DNA of 64,000 bases from Palsa-506 sp963786975 (GCA_963786975.1 CAWBBE010000011.1:1-64000); one strand, 5' to 3'; counted from the first letter of the stretch, positions 8,505-17,671 are shown. The notes: generated from the letters alone by a model not told the origin. Numbers and translations: made by a program.

Positions 8505-11300
8505 TCACGGACCGAAGTCGATGGCCGAGCTGATCGCCGTCAGCTGGCCACGGCTGCGGGCGCCGAGCTTGGCCAGCAGCGACGACACGTGCGTTTCGAC
8601 GGTACGGACCGACAGGAACAACTTGGATGCGATGTCCGCGTTCGGCAGTCCCTCGCCCAGGAGGCGGAGCACTTCCGCCTCCCGGGCGGTGACCCTCCGG
8701 CTAGCCAGCTCGCCGGGCACCGAGCCGGCCGGTTTCCTGCGGCGCGGCACCGGCCCTCCGGCGCCGCGCAGCAGGGCGCGGGCACGCTCGGTGTAGGCGA
8801 TGGCGCCTGCGCTGTCGTAGATGTCGAGCGCTTCCCGCAGCCACCTGATCCGGGCCCCGCCGCCGAGGATTTGGGCGCCGATGGTCCGCATCGCGGCAAC
8901 GGCAAAGGGCATCGGCCCCGCGGCAGCAGCGATGGCCGCGTCGACGCCGGCCACGTCGCTATCCAGCAGGGCCCGGCCGGCCCGGACGAGCACAGGCCGC
9001 TGGTACCAGCGGGCGAGGTCGGGTATGGTCTCCGCGCGCCGCAGCGCGGCCCGCGCTTCGTCCTGGCGGCCGGCGGCGGCCAGCGCCCAGATCAGGTAGC
9101 ACGACCCGTCCATCGGCGCGGCACCTGGCACCGCGGCGACCATTTCGTCGACCCTGCGGAACTGGGCGATGGCCTCGTCATAGCGCCCGTGCTGCAAGGC
9201 GATGTCGGCCCGTATTCCCGCGGTGAAGATGAGCAGGTCCGGGGCCGGCGCGATCGCCTCTGCCTCGGCGAAGATCGCTTCGACGCTCGGCTGCGTGAAG
9301 CTCAACGCGCCAGCCTGCGCGACGAGAAGGAAGCCGAGCTGATCCAGATGCAGCTCGCGGGCGCGCGGAACGGCTGCCTCGAGCACCTCGAGCGCACCGG
9401 CGGGGTCGCCTTGCAGGGTGAGCGCGATGGCCAGCGTCTCCTCGGCCCAGGCAAGCTCGACCAGGGCGCCAGCCGCTGCGGCGGCCGCGACCGCCTCGCG
9501 GAGCCGCACCGGAAGGCCGCCGGCGAAGAACTCTTGCTTCCCGAGCTGGAAGAGGGCGCGCAGCCGCGCCTGAGCCCGGCTAGCGGCTCCGGCCTCCGAG
9601 GCCTGCGCGGACCACGCCTGCGCCGCCGCGGCGCGCTGGCCGAGGAAGTCAAGGGTCCTGGCCCTGATGTCAAGCGCGGCCAGCCGGGCATCGAGGTCGG
9701 CAGGCTGGCCGAGCACGCTGTCAGCCTCAGCGAGGGCAGCCGTGGCATCGCCGCCGACCAGCGCCACCCGGCCGGCCAGCAGCCTGCTGACCGGCAGCCC
9801 GTCGTCGGCCCGTGCCAGCGCGGCCCGTGCCCGGTCCGGGTAGCCGGCTTCCAGCGCGGCCTCAGCCATCCGGTGCCTTCGCCCGGCCGAGTCGCCGCTC
9901 TCGCTGACCGTCGCCTCGTCGATCTCCAGGGCCTCAGCCCAGCGCCCCTGGGCCGTCAGCACGGCGGCGAGCGCGTCCGCGGCGGCTGCCCGCGTGCCTG
10001 CCGTCCTGGCGAGACCGACAGCCCGGCGAGCCAGGCTCTCCGCGCCGAGCAGCGCGTGCGCGCCCAGCTCGCCGGCCGCCGCCGCTGCGAACAGGGCGGC
10101 CGCTTCGTCGCCAGCACCCGCGGCGGCCAAGTGCCCGGCACGGCGTGCCAGCGCAGCGGGCTCGCCGGCCAGCGCGGCAGCGGCACGGCCGTGCATGGCG
10201 GCGACGACCTGCGGGACCGCGGCATCGAGGACAGCCTCGCGGATGATGTCGTGCCGGAACCCGATGACACCGGCGCTCGTCGCCAGCAGGCCCGCCTCGA
10301 CGCCGTGCCTGAGCGCCTCGGCGACCGTCCCGTCGTCTGCCGCTGCCACCGCCGCCACCAGCGAGGGCGGGTCCGGCATCCCCGTCACGGCGACAGCGAG
10401 CAGCACGTCCCTGAACTGCTGCGGCAGCCGCTCGAGCCTGGCCGTCACCATCCCGCGGACCGAGCGCGGCAGCACGACAGCGCCGCCTCGCCAGTATGCC
10501 GAGCCTGCCTCGACGACCACGGACCTGGCGCGAAAGTGCGCGTCGACGACCTCCTCGACGAACAGCGGCACCCCGTCGGTGCGGGCCAGCACATCGGCGA
10601 CCAGTTCGGCCGGCGGCACCGCGTCGAGCAGGTGCGTGACCAGATCGCCGACGGCGCGCTGCCCGAGCGGCTCCAGCTCGATCACCGCGGCGGCATCGTC
10701 CCCGCGCAAGGCCCGGACGAGCTCGTCAGCCACGGCCGACTCGGCTGGCCGGAGCGCGGCGACGACGGCGAGGCCGTCGACCCGCGCCGATGCCACGTAC
10801 CGGATGGCTTCGAGGCTGTCCGGGTCCGCCGCGTGCAGATCGTCAAGCACGAGCAGGGCGCCGCGGCTCGCGACCTGCCGCAGCACCCGCACCGTGCCTT
10901 CGAGCGCCAGCAAGCGCAGCTGCCCGGCGGAAAGACCGGACGCCTCGCCCGTCGGCGCCTCCCACTCGGGGAGGACCAGCCGCAGCCCGCGATCGAACGG
11001 CGAGCGCATCGGGGCCATCGGATGAGCGCGCAGCCAGGATCGCAGGGCCTCAGCGATCAGGCTGAACGGCGCGGGCGCCGAGATCGCGGCCCGCCCGGCG
11101 GCCACGGAGATCCCGTCCCGCCTGGCGGCCGCGGCCACGTCATGCAGCAGCCGGCTCTTCCCGACGCCGCCCTCACCGACGAGCAGCGTGCAGCCTGACC
11201 GGCCGGCCCGCGCGCTGGCCATGGCGCGCGCCAGGATGTCCGTCTCGGCCTCACGCCCGACCGTGACCGTCGCCGAGCGCACGCCTGGCCCTGCCCGCAT
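8505..11300 (-). CDS. LAL-type LuxR family ATPase regulator
   Basis: This 931-residue protein is a large ATP-binding LuxR regulator. Residues 42-50 hold a Walker A loop (GEGGVGKSR), a Walker B segment follows (LLVLDDLHAADPD), a long alpha-helical TPR/MalT-like region fills the middle, and the last 60 residues are a LuxR helix-turn-helix (TAREAEVLRLLGEGLPNADI, then TVETHVSSLLAKLG). Such proteins usually activate a neighbouring biosynthetic or catabolic operon when they bind an effector. The ATG at 11300 follows GAGGAGA. It is divergent from a methyltransferase gene across a 113-bp gap containing a perfect palindrome, the likeliest operator. Confidence 0.92.
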   Translation of the reverse strand: MRAGPGVRSATVTVGREAETDILARAMASARAGRSGCTLLVGEGGVGKSRLLHDVAAAARRDGISVAAGRAAISAPAPFSLIAEALRSWLRAHPMAPMRSPFDRGLRLVLPEWEAPTGEASGLSAGQLRLLALEGTVRVLRQVASRGALLVLDDLHAADPDSLEAIRYVASARVDGLAVVAALRPAESAVADELVRALRGDDAAAVIELEPLGQRAVGDLVTHLLDAVPPAELVADVLARTDGVPLFVEEVVDAHFRARSVVVEAGSAYWRGGAVVLPRSVRGMVTARLERLPQQFRDVLLAVAVTGMPDPPSLVAAVAAADDGTVAEALRHGVEAGLLATSAGVIGFRHDIIREAVLDAAVPQVVAAMHGRAAAALAGEPAALARRAGHLAAAGAGDEAAALFAAAAAGELGAHALLGAESLARRAVGLARTAGTRAAAADALAAVLTAQGRWAEALEIDEATVSESGDSAGRRHRMAEAALEAGYPDRARAALARADDGLPVSRLLAGRVALVGGDATAALAEADSVLGQPADLDARLAALDIRARTLDFLGQRAAAAQAWSAQASEAGAASRAQARLRALFQLGKQEFFAGGLPVRLREAVAAAAAAGALVELAWAEETLAIALTLQGDPAGALEVLEAAVPRARELHLDQLGFLLVAQAGALSFTQPSVEAIFAEAEAIAPAPDLLIFTAGIRADIALQHGRYDEAIAQFRRVDEMVAAVPGAAPMDGSCYLIWALAAAGRQDEARAALRRAETIPDLARWYQRPVLVRAGRALLDSDVAGVDAAIAAAAGPMPFAVAAMRTIGAQILGGGARIRWLREALDIYDSAGAIAYTERARALLRGAGGPVPRRRKPAGSVPGELASRRVTAREAEVLRLLGEGLPNADIASKLFLSVRTVETHVSSLLAKLGARSRGQLTAISSAIDFGP

Positions 11301-11325
11301 GTGATCTCCTCTGGTCGATTATTAC

Positions 11326-11339
11326 CCGTGGATCCACGG
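11326..11339. promoter_or_regulatory. 14-bp perfect palindrome between divergent genes
   Basis: CCGTGGATCCACGG is a perfect inverted repeat placed centrally between the LAL regulator and a methyltransferase, with GGATCC repeated once just downstream. Palindromes of this size in a divergent promoter are typical operators. Autoregulation by the LAL protein is inferred. Confidence 0.5.
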
Positions 11340-11413
11340 ATCCGCCCAGGTGAAGGCCAGGGTCATAATGCCGGAAGCGCATGCCGGCCGGGCGCGCGAT
11401 GAGGGGAGGACCA

Positions 11414-12283
11414 ATGTCGTTCGAAGATGTCATGACGGCGGTGAGCCGCTGGATGGTCGCGACCGAGGCGCTCGCCGCGCTGGGCGCCGAGCTGACCCTG
11501 GCTCACGCGGGCGAACCAGGCCACCCGGATGTGGCCCGCGCGCTACGGGCCGTCTCGGCGGCCGCCGGCCTGCCGACCGTGGACCGCCTCGCACCGCCAC
11601 AGCGGGAGATGGCCGCCGGGCTGATCAGGATGTGCCTGCGGCAGGCGCAGGACCTGGCCGACGATCCCGGCCGCGCGCCCGGATGGACCTTCACCGACCC
11701 GGACATCCTCGCAGGGTGGGGACGCGGCTCGATGATGGTGCCTGGCGCACTCGCCTCGGCACCAGAGCTCACCGGGATCCGGTCGTTCCTCGACGTCGGC
11801 ACCGGCATCGGGCTGCTCGCGATCGCGGCCGCCCGCACCTGGCCTGAGGCGAGCGTCACCGGCATCGATGTCTGGGAGCCCGCCCTGCGGATAGCCGCCG
11901 AGAACATCAGCAGCGCCGGCCTCGGCAACCGGGTCACCGTCCGCCGTCAGGACGTGGCCGAGCTGGCCGACGAAGGCAGTTACGACTGCGCCTGGTTCCC
12001 CACCTTCTTCGTTGCCGAACCGGTGCTCGATGCCGCGGTACCTCGCCTGGTCCGGTCGCTGCGGCCGGGCGGATGGCTGGTGCTGGGAAGGATGGCGCCG
12101 CCACCCGACCCGCTGGCCGACGCGGCCAACGCGCTGCGGACGATCCGGGGCGGAGGCATCGACTTCGACGCCAAGCGCCTCGCCGCCGCCCTCCAGGACA
12201 CGGGCTGCGCCGCGGTCAGGACGCTGCCGCGCAGCGGCCCCGCGCCGCTCGAGTACGTCATCGGCCAGCGGCCGCCCGGCTGA
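11414..12283 (+). CDS. Class I SAM-dependent methyltransferase
   Basis: This is a 289-residue methyltransferase with the SAM-binding motif FLDVGTGIGLLAIAAA near residue 125, an acidic post-motif (VTGIDVWEPAL), and LRPGGWLVLGRM in the motif III region. The N-terminal 110 residues form a helical lid. The ATG at 11414 follows GAGGGGAGGACCA. It is divergent from the LAL regulator and likely under its control. Its 3' end is overlapped on the opposite strand by a GNAT frame that has lost its normal stop. The substrate is unknown. Confidence 0.88.
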   Translation: MSFEDVMTAVSRWMVATEALAALGAELTLAHAGEPGHPDVARALRAVSAAAGLPTVDRLAPPQREMAAGLIRMCLRQAQDLADDPGRAPGWTFTDPDILAGWGRGSMMVPGALASAPELTGIRSFLDVGTGIGLLAIAAARTWPEASVTGIDVWEPALRIAAENISSAGLGNRVTVRRQDVAELADEGSYDCAWFPTFFVAEPVLDAAVPRLVRSLRPGGWLVLGRMAPPPDPLADAANALRTIRGGGIDFDAKRLAAALQDTGCAAVRTLPRSGPAPLEYVIGQRPPG

Positions 12284-12705
12284 TCGCGGAGCTGCTTCAG
12301 CAGGTGGATTTCGTCGTGGCCGCGCGGGTAGCCCGGCGTGCGGCCGCACTCCTGGTAGCCGAACCTGGCATAGAAACCGGGCGCCTGGAACGAGTGGGTG
12401 CTGAGGACCACCTGGTCGCAGCCGCGGCGCCGGATCTCAGCCTCGGCCGCGGCGAGGAGCCTGGCTCCCAGGCCGGAACCGCGCTGGTCGTCTCGCACCC
12501 AGAGCAGTTCGATGTAGCCGCACCCGCCCCACGTCCAGCCGTAAAGCCCCGCCCGCAGGCCACCGTCGTCCCCGCGGACAGCCACGCTCAGCAAGCGGCC
12601 ATCATGGTGGCCGGTGACGGCGGCATTGAAGGCGTAGATCTCCTCATCCAGGCGCTCCCTGAGGCGACCATCGGCGTCGCCGACAACCACCGCGACCTCA
12701 TCCAT
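11980..12705 (-). CDS. GNAT N-acetyltransferase with read-through tail
   Basis: The GNAT core runs from MDEVAVVVGDADGRL to about EIHLLKQL (roughly 137 residues) and holds the acetyl-CoA loop DDQRGSGLGARLL and the closing FYARFGYQECGR. It would transfer acetyl from acetyl-CoA to an unknown amine. The ATG at 12705 begins the homology. The expected stop near 12294 is missing, so the frame continues about 104 codons antisense to the convergent methyltransferase before stopping at 11980. The tail looks like non-coding shadow, so the gene may be newly stop-lost or carry an error there. Confidence 0.75.
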   Translation of the reverse strand: MDEVAVVVGDADGRLRERLDEEIYAFNAAVTGHHDGRLLSVAVRGDDGGLRAGLYGWTWGGCGYIELLWVRDDQRGSGLGARLLAAAEAEIRRRGCDQVVLSTHSFQAPGFYARFGYQECGRTPGYPRGHDEIHLLKQLRDQPGGRWPMTYSSGAGPLRGSVLTAAQPVSWRAAARRLASKSMPPPRIVRSALAASASGSGGGAILPSTSHPPGRSDRTRRGTAASSTGSATKKVGNQAQS

Positions 12706-12808
12706 CGTCGGTGTCCTTCCAGGTTGGCCCGCCAGCGCACCTGACAGTACCGGCCCTTTGCCTGGCGGCGGGATCTCGATGCGGGCAAGAGGTCGCAGGC
12801 CGGCGGGC

Positions 12809-12934
12809 TCAGGGCAGTTTGACCAGGACCGCGCGGGCATAAAGCAGATCGAATCCCTGACGCTGCGCGTTCTGCTGGGACTTCGAACCTGGCTGGGTCG
12901 TGATGACCGCGACATCGCAGCCAGCCGCCGCGGC
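12809..12934 (-). pseudogene. GNAT C-terminal remnant, paralogue of the 23.6-kb gene
   Basis: Forty-one codons read GCDVAVITTQPGSKSQQN, then QRQGFDLLYARAVLVKLP and a stop. The same segment occurs in the intact GNAT gene that starts at 23621 (GCEVAVVTTQPGSKSQQN, then QHQGFDLLYTRAILVKQL). The rest of this copy is gone, so it is a relic of a duplicated acetyltransferase. Confidence 0.7.
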
Positions 12935-13238
12935 ATCCGGTCGCGACGACCTCAACAGTCCCGGTAGCAGTCAGGCCGGCAGCCTATGACCTCATCTGGC
13001 CGCTGCGCAGAAAGGCGGCCAGTCCAGCCACCGGGCAAGAATTGAATGATCAATTGTGACCCGGCGTTCAGGGTTTTCGGATGCGCGGAATCGTGCGGGT
13101 GGCTCTTCGCCGTCGGCTGCGGTGAGCCAGCAGAGCAGGAAGCCGGCGTGCTGGGGTTCTTCCCATCTCGCGCGTCCCCCCAGCCATCGGCGTATGGCCA
13201 GCTGCTTTCGTCGAGCAGCGCGGCGCGGCAGGCTATCC

Positions 13239-13421
13239 CTAGGCCCATTCTGCGCGTGCTACCGGGGTGAGGCCGTTGCCGGTGAGCGCCCCATTGCCAG
13301 CGAGGGCTACCGGCCCGGTGGTGCCGTAGTCTGCGAGGTCTTCGGCTAGGCAGGCTACGGCGGTGTCGCGGCTGATCGTGATCGCTGGCGGAAGAGTGCC
13401 GGATATCTGGCTCGTGTCCAT
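13239..13421 (-). CDS. Small hypothetical protein, 60 residues
   Basis: The ORF starts MDTSQISGTLPPAITISRD and ends ARAEWA, with GAAGAGG upstream of the ATG at a fair distance. It has one cysteine, no membrane segment and a Gly/Ala-rich second half. I do not recognise a family. The codon pattern is acceptable but the shortness leaves doubt. Confidence 0.4.
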   Translation of the reverse strand: MDTSQISGTLPPAITISRDTAVACLAEDLADYGTTGPVALAGNGALTGNGLTPVARAEWA

Positions 13422-13790
13422 GGTCGCTACCTCTTCTGACACGAGCACCGGGGAACTCCCGGTAGCAAGCCGATCAGGGCACCCGCGAGTACCAGCAAAG
13501 AGGGCGCCGGGACACGCAGCCAGTTCGCGAAAACCACGACTACCATGCGTAGTAATTCTGCAGGTACCTGCAGCAGGACGGGCCGGAACCGGTGCCCGCC
13601 AATCTGGGCGTTTTCTCTCCCAGCCGGGATGATCCACGGTGACGCCAACCCCGGCGCTGGCCTGACCGCGGATCGGATCTCAGGGACGATCAGAGACCCG
13701 GCGGTCGTATCTGCTGCGGGTGGGTGGCTTCCACCCAGGTGGAGGCGGCGCTCGCTGGGCTGCGGGTGGCCCGCGGGCGCCGCGGACGAC
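13422..13790. other. No recognisable gene
   Basis: Short frames only, without motifs. The far end carries the hairpin terminator of the propeller gene. Confidence 0.4.
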
Positions 13791-13820
13791 CGGAGCCGGG
13801 GCCTGATGGCCCCGGCTCCG
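13791..13820 (-). terminator. Strong GC hairpin terminator
   Basis: A perfect 13-bp stem (CGGAGCCGGGGCC and its complement) encloses a TGAT loop, about 20 bases beyond the stop of the beta-propeller gene. There is no U-tract, as is common for actinobacterial terminators. Confidence 0.8.
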
Positions 13821-13839
13821 GGTTGCGCTGGCGGGTGAG

Positions 13840-15015
13840 CTAGTTGGCGACGATGCCTGCGGGTGCGGCGCCGGCGGGCAGCGAGGTCGGGGAGCTGGGT
13901 AGCTCGGTCAGGGTGCCGCCGTTGACGGCGAAGGCACCGACGGCGCCGATCCTGCTCTCGTCGACGAACAGGTAGCGGCCGTCGGGGCTTAGCCGGGCGT
14001 CGACGGCGCCGACGCCGCCGGTGGCGCCGACCGGCGTGCTGCCGAGCAGCGTCAGCACGCCGCCCGGGGCGATCGAGTAGCGGGAGATCTCGCCTGATCC
14101 GGTGTTCACGGTGAACAGGAACCGGCCGTCATGGGTGATCTCCACCCAGCACGGAGCGGTCTGCTGATCCGTGAAGGGAGAGGATCCGATTGAGGAAAGC
14201 CTGCCGTCAGCGGAGTCGCGGAACGCCGAGACCGTGCCGCTGCCGGCGCCGACGTTGTGGGCGTTGGACACGAACAGCTGATCCGGCTTTGTCGGGCGGA
14301 ACTCGCTGCCGAACGGGCCAAGGCCCTGCGCGGGGAAGGGTGACCCCGGCGCTGGGGTCAGCCGCCCGCCGGAACCGACGGTGAAGCTGTCGACCTGCGA
14401 GGTCCCGACGCGTGTCCCGGCGAGTTTGGTGCCATTGCCGTTGAACAGCACATCGCCTGGCTGAGCGCCGTCGGGCAGCGCGACGGCCGAGCCGGGGACC
14501 GGCTCCAGGCGGCCATTGGGCCGGAGCCGGAAGCCTGTGTAGTTGCTGCCTCCAGTACCGGCGTTGGCCACGTACAGCAGGTCACCGTGGATCGTGAGGC
14601 TGACGGGCAGGACACCGCCCGAGGAGACGACGCCATGGTGCACGAGCCTCAGTGAGCCCGTGTGCTTGATCCGCAGCACCGAGATCTGGTTGCTGCCGGC
14701 ATCGGCGGCGATCAGGAACCGGCCGTCCGGTGAGATCTGCACCGCGCCCTGCGATGCGAGCCCCGCCCCGGTCCCAGCGCCACCAGCGGCGAACGGAGAT
14801 CCGGCTTCGGGGGTCAGTGTTCCGTCCGCGTGCCGGTCAAACGCCCCGATCGTGTTCGTCCCGGCCGTGTTGTCATTGACATACACGTGCCCGACCACAG
14901 GGGAGGCCTGGGTCGAGGCGGACGCGGACGCGGGGACGGCCACAGCCGCCGCCGCGGCGACCGCCGCGAGGCTGAGTAGTACCATGCCCGGCCTCCTGCG
15001 TGTCAGAAAGCGCAT
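13840..15015 (-). CDS. Secreted YVTN/lactonase-type beta-propeller protein
   Basis: This is a 391-residue exported protein. The N-terminus has a twin-Arg-like basic start (MRFLTRRRPG), a hydrophobic core and an ASASAS cleavage region near residue 33. The rest is repeated blades of the form SPDGRFLIAADAG, HDGRFLFTVNTG and SPDGRYLFVDES, alternating with LTPEAGSPF-like turns. This fits the seven-bladed 6-phosphogluconolactonase/YVTN family, which in actinomycetes is often secreted without proven enzymatic activity. The ATG at 15015 follows AGGGAGAA; an in-frame ATG at 15081 also has a ribosome site. A sigma/anti-sigma pair lies upstream in the same orientation. Confidence 0.85.
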   Translation of the reverse strand: MRFLTRRRPGMVLLSLAAVAAAAAVAVPASASASTQASPVVGHVYVNDNTAGTNTIGAFDRHADGTLTPEAGSPFAAGGAGTGAGLASQGAVQISPDGRFLIAADAGSNQISVLRIKHTGSLRLVHHGVVSSGGVLPVSLTIHGDLLYVANAGTGGSNYTGFRLRPNGRLEPVPGSAVALPDGAQPGDVLFNGNGTKLAGTRVGTSQVDSFTVGSGGRLTPAPGSPFPAQGLGPFGSEFRPTKPDQLFVSNAHNVGAGSGTVSAFRDSADGRLSSIGSSPFTDQQTAPCWVEITHDGRFLFTVNTGSGEISRYSIAPGGVLTLLGSTPVGATGGVGAVDARLSPDGRYLFVDESRIGAVGAFAVNGGTLTELPSSPTSLPAGAAPAGIVAN

Positions 15016-15415
15016 TGCTTCTCCCTTTTGCTTCTTAGGCGGATATGGGGCCGCCTGGGCGAGTGTTCCTGCCGGTCGCATGAGCTCTCCCTTGGGAATA
15101 GGAGCGCAGTCGCCGGCCCGGCATGGTTTGCCGTTCCGCTGGGCCGCGCCAGCAGCGGCCGGGACGGCGAAATGACTAGCCGTCGGCCGGCCTGCCTGCT
15201 GAGGCTGGTCACAGAAGGTGTTCGTCGCCGGCGCCGATGTGCATTGGCCCGCCGGGCGGAATCTTGCCGGCCGCCAAGCGAGGATCGGCCACGGCGACCA
15301 ACAACAAATCTGGGCACGCGGCTGGGCCGCCCCACCCTTTGGGGCTGGGCGCTGGCATCAGGCAAATACCTGAAGCCGGGTTGGCTGCCGCGCGCCGAGC
15401 AGCAGGTTAGGAGGG
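15016..15415. other. Promoter region of the propeller gene, no gene seen
   Basis: About 400 bases separate the anti-sigma stop from the propeller start. They contain an alternative in-frame start at 15081 with its own ribosome site and no other convincing gene. A promoter read by the adjacent sigma factor may lie here, but I cannot identify the boxes. Confidence 0.4.
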
Positions 15416-16201
15416 TTAGAGAGTGACAACCATGATCATTGCTGAGGTGGGGTGCCGCGATCCGCTGGCTTGTTCCACGGTCAGGCCCAGCCGGTCCCCG
15501 GGTTCCAGGCCGGGCGCGATCACCGGCCCGGTCATGCCGTGCCTGGGTATAGGCAGGAGCCCGGCGGCCTGGTCCCGGCCCTGCCCCATCAGCCACAGTT
15601 CGTAGCGGCGGGATGCCGGGAGCGCCCGCAGGCCGGCGGCGGCGAAGACGAGCGTGCGCTTGCGGTGGGACATCACCACGGTGGCGGTGCCGCCGGTCTT
15701 CACCAGCGCGCTGATCATGGTCGCGTCCGGCGCGGTCAGGATCGCCGCGATCGCATGGCCGCGCGGTGACTCCTGAGTCAGCGGGGACTGGTGTGCGTTG
15801 CCTCTCGCCCAGATCGCCGTGGCCGCGATGAAGAAGACACCGGCCAGTGCCAGCGCCACTGCGGCCATCCACGCCGGGCGGCGGGTCTGCGGCCTCAGCG
15901 AGCGTGCCCGGCCCGCGATAGCTGCGGGCCGAGCCGGGTGATCCGGCGCGTCCCGGGTGAGCGGCGGCAACTGACGTACCACGGCCGTTTCGGCGAGCAG
16001 CCGATCCTTCAGTGAGGCGGTGGGCTGGACGGCCGCTGCGGTGGCTAGGCGCGCGGTAGCCTCGCGCAAGCCGCCGGTTTCCCGGCAGCACTCCTGGCAG
16101 CGGGCCAGGTGCCGTTCGAACCGGGCCCGGTCCCGCTCATCCAGGGCATCCAGGGCGTAGGCACCCGCCATGGTGTGTGGTTCAGGCCGGCTGGATTTCA
16201 T
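15416..16201 (-). CDS. RskA-type zinc-finger anti-sigma factor
   Basis: This is a 261-residue membrane anti-sigma factor. The N-terminal zinc-binding anti-sigma domain shows His31-x3-Cys35-x2-Cys38 (RHLARCQECC) within the ALDALDERDRARFERHL helix. One transmembrane helix (WMAAVALALAGVFFIAATAIW) follows near residue 135, and the outer part is an RskA-like domain (ALVKTGGTATVVMSH, ASRRYELWLMG). It would hold the sigma factor inactive until regulated proteolysis. The ATG at 16201 overlaps the sigma stop by four bases, giving coupled, near-stoichiometric synthesis. Confidence 0.9.
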   Translation of the reverse strand: MKSSRPEPHTMAGAYALDALDERDRARFERHLARCQECCRETGGLREATARLATAAAVQPTASLKDRLLAETAVVRQLPPLTRDAPDHPARPAAIAGRARSLRPQTRRPAWMAAVALALAGVFFIAATAIWARGNAHQSPLTQESPRGHAIAAILTAPDATMISALVKTGGTATVVMSHRKRTLVFAAAGLRALPASRRYELWLMGQGRDQAAGLLPIPRHGMTGPVIAPGLEPGDRLGLTVEQASGSRHPTSAMIMVVTL

Positions 16202-16797
16202 CGCCCCGCCCCCAGGCAGTCCCGCAGCCGGATCAGCCCGTCGCGCATCCGGGTGTTCACCGTCCCGGCCGCTACCCCGAGCAGCCCGGCGACCTCCCGG
16301 TAGGTGTAGCCGCCGTAGTAGGCGAGGGTGACCGCCTCGCATTGCAGTTCGGTGAGCGATCCCAGGCAGCGCCGGACCCGCTCGCGGTCCAGGTTGCCTT
16401 CGACGGTCTCGGCGACGTCGTCATAGGCGACCAGGGACGCTGCGGCGCGCCGCTCGCGTTCTGTGGCTCTTTGCTCTGACCGGACCCGGTCCACAGCGCG
16501 GCGGTGCGCGATGGTCGCCACCCACGCCATCGGGCTGCCTTTGCCGGCATCAAACCGTGACGCAGCCCGCCAGACCTCGAGCAAGACCTCCTGGGTGACG
16601 TCCTCGGACAGCGACGGATCGCGCACGACGCTGCGGATGGTGCCGAACACTGGCGCGGCGACCTGGTCATACACCGCCTCGAAGGCAGCCCTGTCGCCCC
16701 TGGCAACCTGCGCCAGCAGGCCCGCCAGATCCGCGCCGGGCACATTCCCGCTGCCCACGCCATGCGGCCGCAGCACGCGGCCGGATCCTGTCGCCAT
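16198..16797 (-). CDS. ECF RNA polymerase sigma factor (SigK-like)
   Basis: This is a 199-residue ECF sigma factor. Region 2 spans SEDVTQEVLLEVWRAASRFD to SPMAWVATIAHRRAVDRVR, and region 4 holds LTELQCEAVTLAYYGGYTY followed by the helix-turn-helix REVAGLLGVAAGTVNTRMRD. The pairing with an RskA-type membrane anti-sigma resembles the mycobacterial sigK-rskA locus, where the regulon includes secreted proteins. Here the exported beta-propeller protein downstream is a natural candidate target. The start at 16797 (MATGSGRV) is the first in frame. Confidence 0.9.
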   Translation of the reverse strand: MATGSGRVLRPHGVGSGNVPGADLAGLLAQVARGDRAAFEAVYDQVAAPVFGTIRSVVRDPSLSEDVTQEVLLEVWRAASRFDAGKGSPMAWVATIAHRRAVDRVRSEQRATERERRAAASLVAYDDVAETVEGNLDRERVRRCLGSLTELQCEAVTLAYYGGYTYREVAGLLGVAAGTVNTRMRDGLIRLRDCLGAGR

Positions 16798-16828
16798 GTA
16801 GGTAATTCGTCGCCGGCACCGTCATGTC

Positions 16829-17396
16829 TTGGCGCCCCAGCCCAGAAGTGCCCGGGACGCGGGCACAGGCGAACCTGCCTTTCTACGGCCCGGCCGCCGA
16901 GTCGCTGACGATAACAGAGCCCGAGATCCCGATGCTCCGCCGCTTGCAGCGCAAGGTCCGCGAGCAGGCGCCGGCGACCACGGTCCTGCGCGCGCCGGCG
17001 GAGGATCTCCCGTTCGAGGATGACACCTTCGACGTCGCGGTCTCCACGCTGGTGCTCTGCGGGGTCGACGACCAGGCCCGGGCACTGCGCGAGCTGCGCC
17101 GGGTGCTGCGACCTGGCGGCCGGCTTCTGTTCATCGAGCATGTGCGTTCCGGCGATCTCCGCCGGGCCCGTTCGCAAGACCGCATGAACGGATTGAACCG
17201 GTTCGTTGTCGGCTGCGACTGCAACCGCCCGACGCTCGGCTCCATCCAGGCGGCCGGCTTCACTGTCACGCAGGTCGAGCGCACCAGGTTGCCGAAGGTC
17301 CCGAAATTCGTGCGCCCGGCCCTCGCAGGCAGCGCCACTGCTCCTGCGCGCGTGCCGCCCCGGGACGCCCAACTCGCGACCGGAGACCGGCCGTAA
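16829..17396 (+). pseudogene. Class I methyltransferase, N-terminus lost and frameshifted
   Basis: The main frame carries a UbiE-like second half: ANLPFYGPAAESLTITEPE, APAEDLPFEDDTFDVAV, LRELRRVLRPGGRLLFIEHV. The Gly-rich SAM motif AGTG lies in another frame just upstream (16860-16870), so one base is missing there. The usual 40 residues before it are absent. Without motif I and the N-terminal helices the protein cannot be active as it stands. Confidence 0.65.
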
Positions 17397-17671
17397 CCGT
17401 ATCTGCTGCACGAACATGCGAGACGGCAGGTAGGCCGCACGGCGGTGCCCCGCCACGGCAAGGATGGTCTGGTGGCAGCCTCGGCGGTCCTAGCCGGGTG
17501 GTAGGCATTCCGGCGTACCGGATCGTGGGGAACCATCAACAGACGCCGTCTGGGATCCCAGATGCTGCTAGACCGCCTGCCATGGTGCGGGTATCCGGGC
17601 CGCGGCCTGTCTGGCGGTGTGGCGTTAGCGGCGGCCGCGACCTACGCTTGCTCGTGGGCAAGGGGAGTGCC

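Noticed and set aside
8589..11198. An 869-codon plus-strand frame antisense to the LAL regulator
   Set aside because: It has no motifs, is Arg/Gly/Pro-rich and is the codon-bias shadow of the regulator on the other strand.
15016..15081. An earlier in-frame start for the propeller protein at 15081
   Set aside because: It has a ribosome site, but the signal peptide is best formed from the ATG at 15015; kept as an alternative only.
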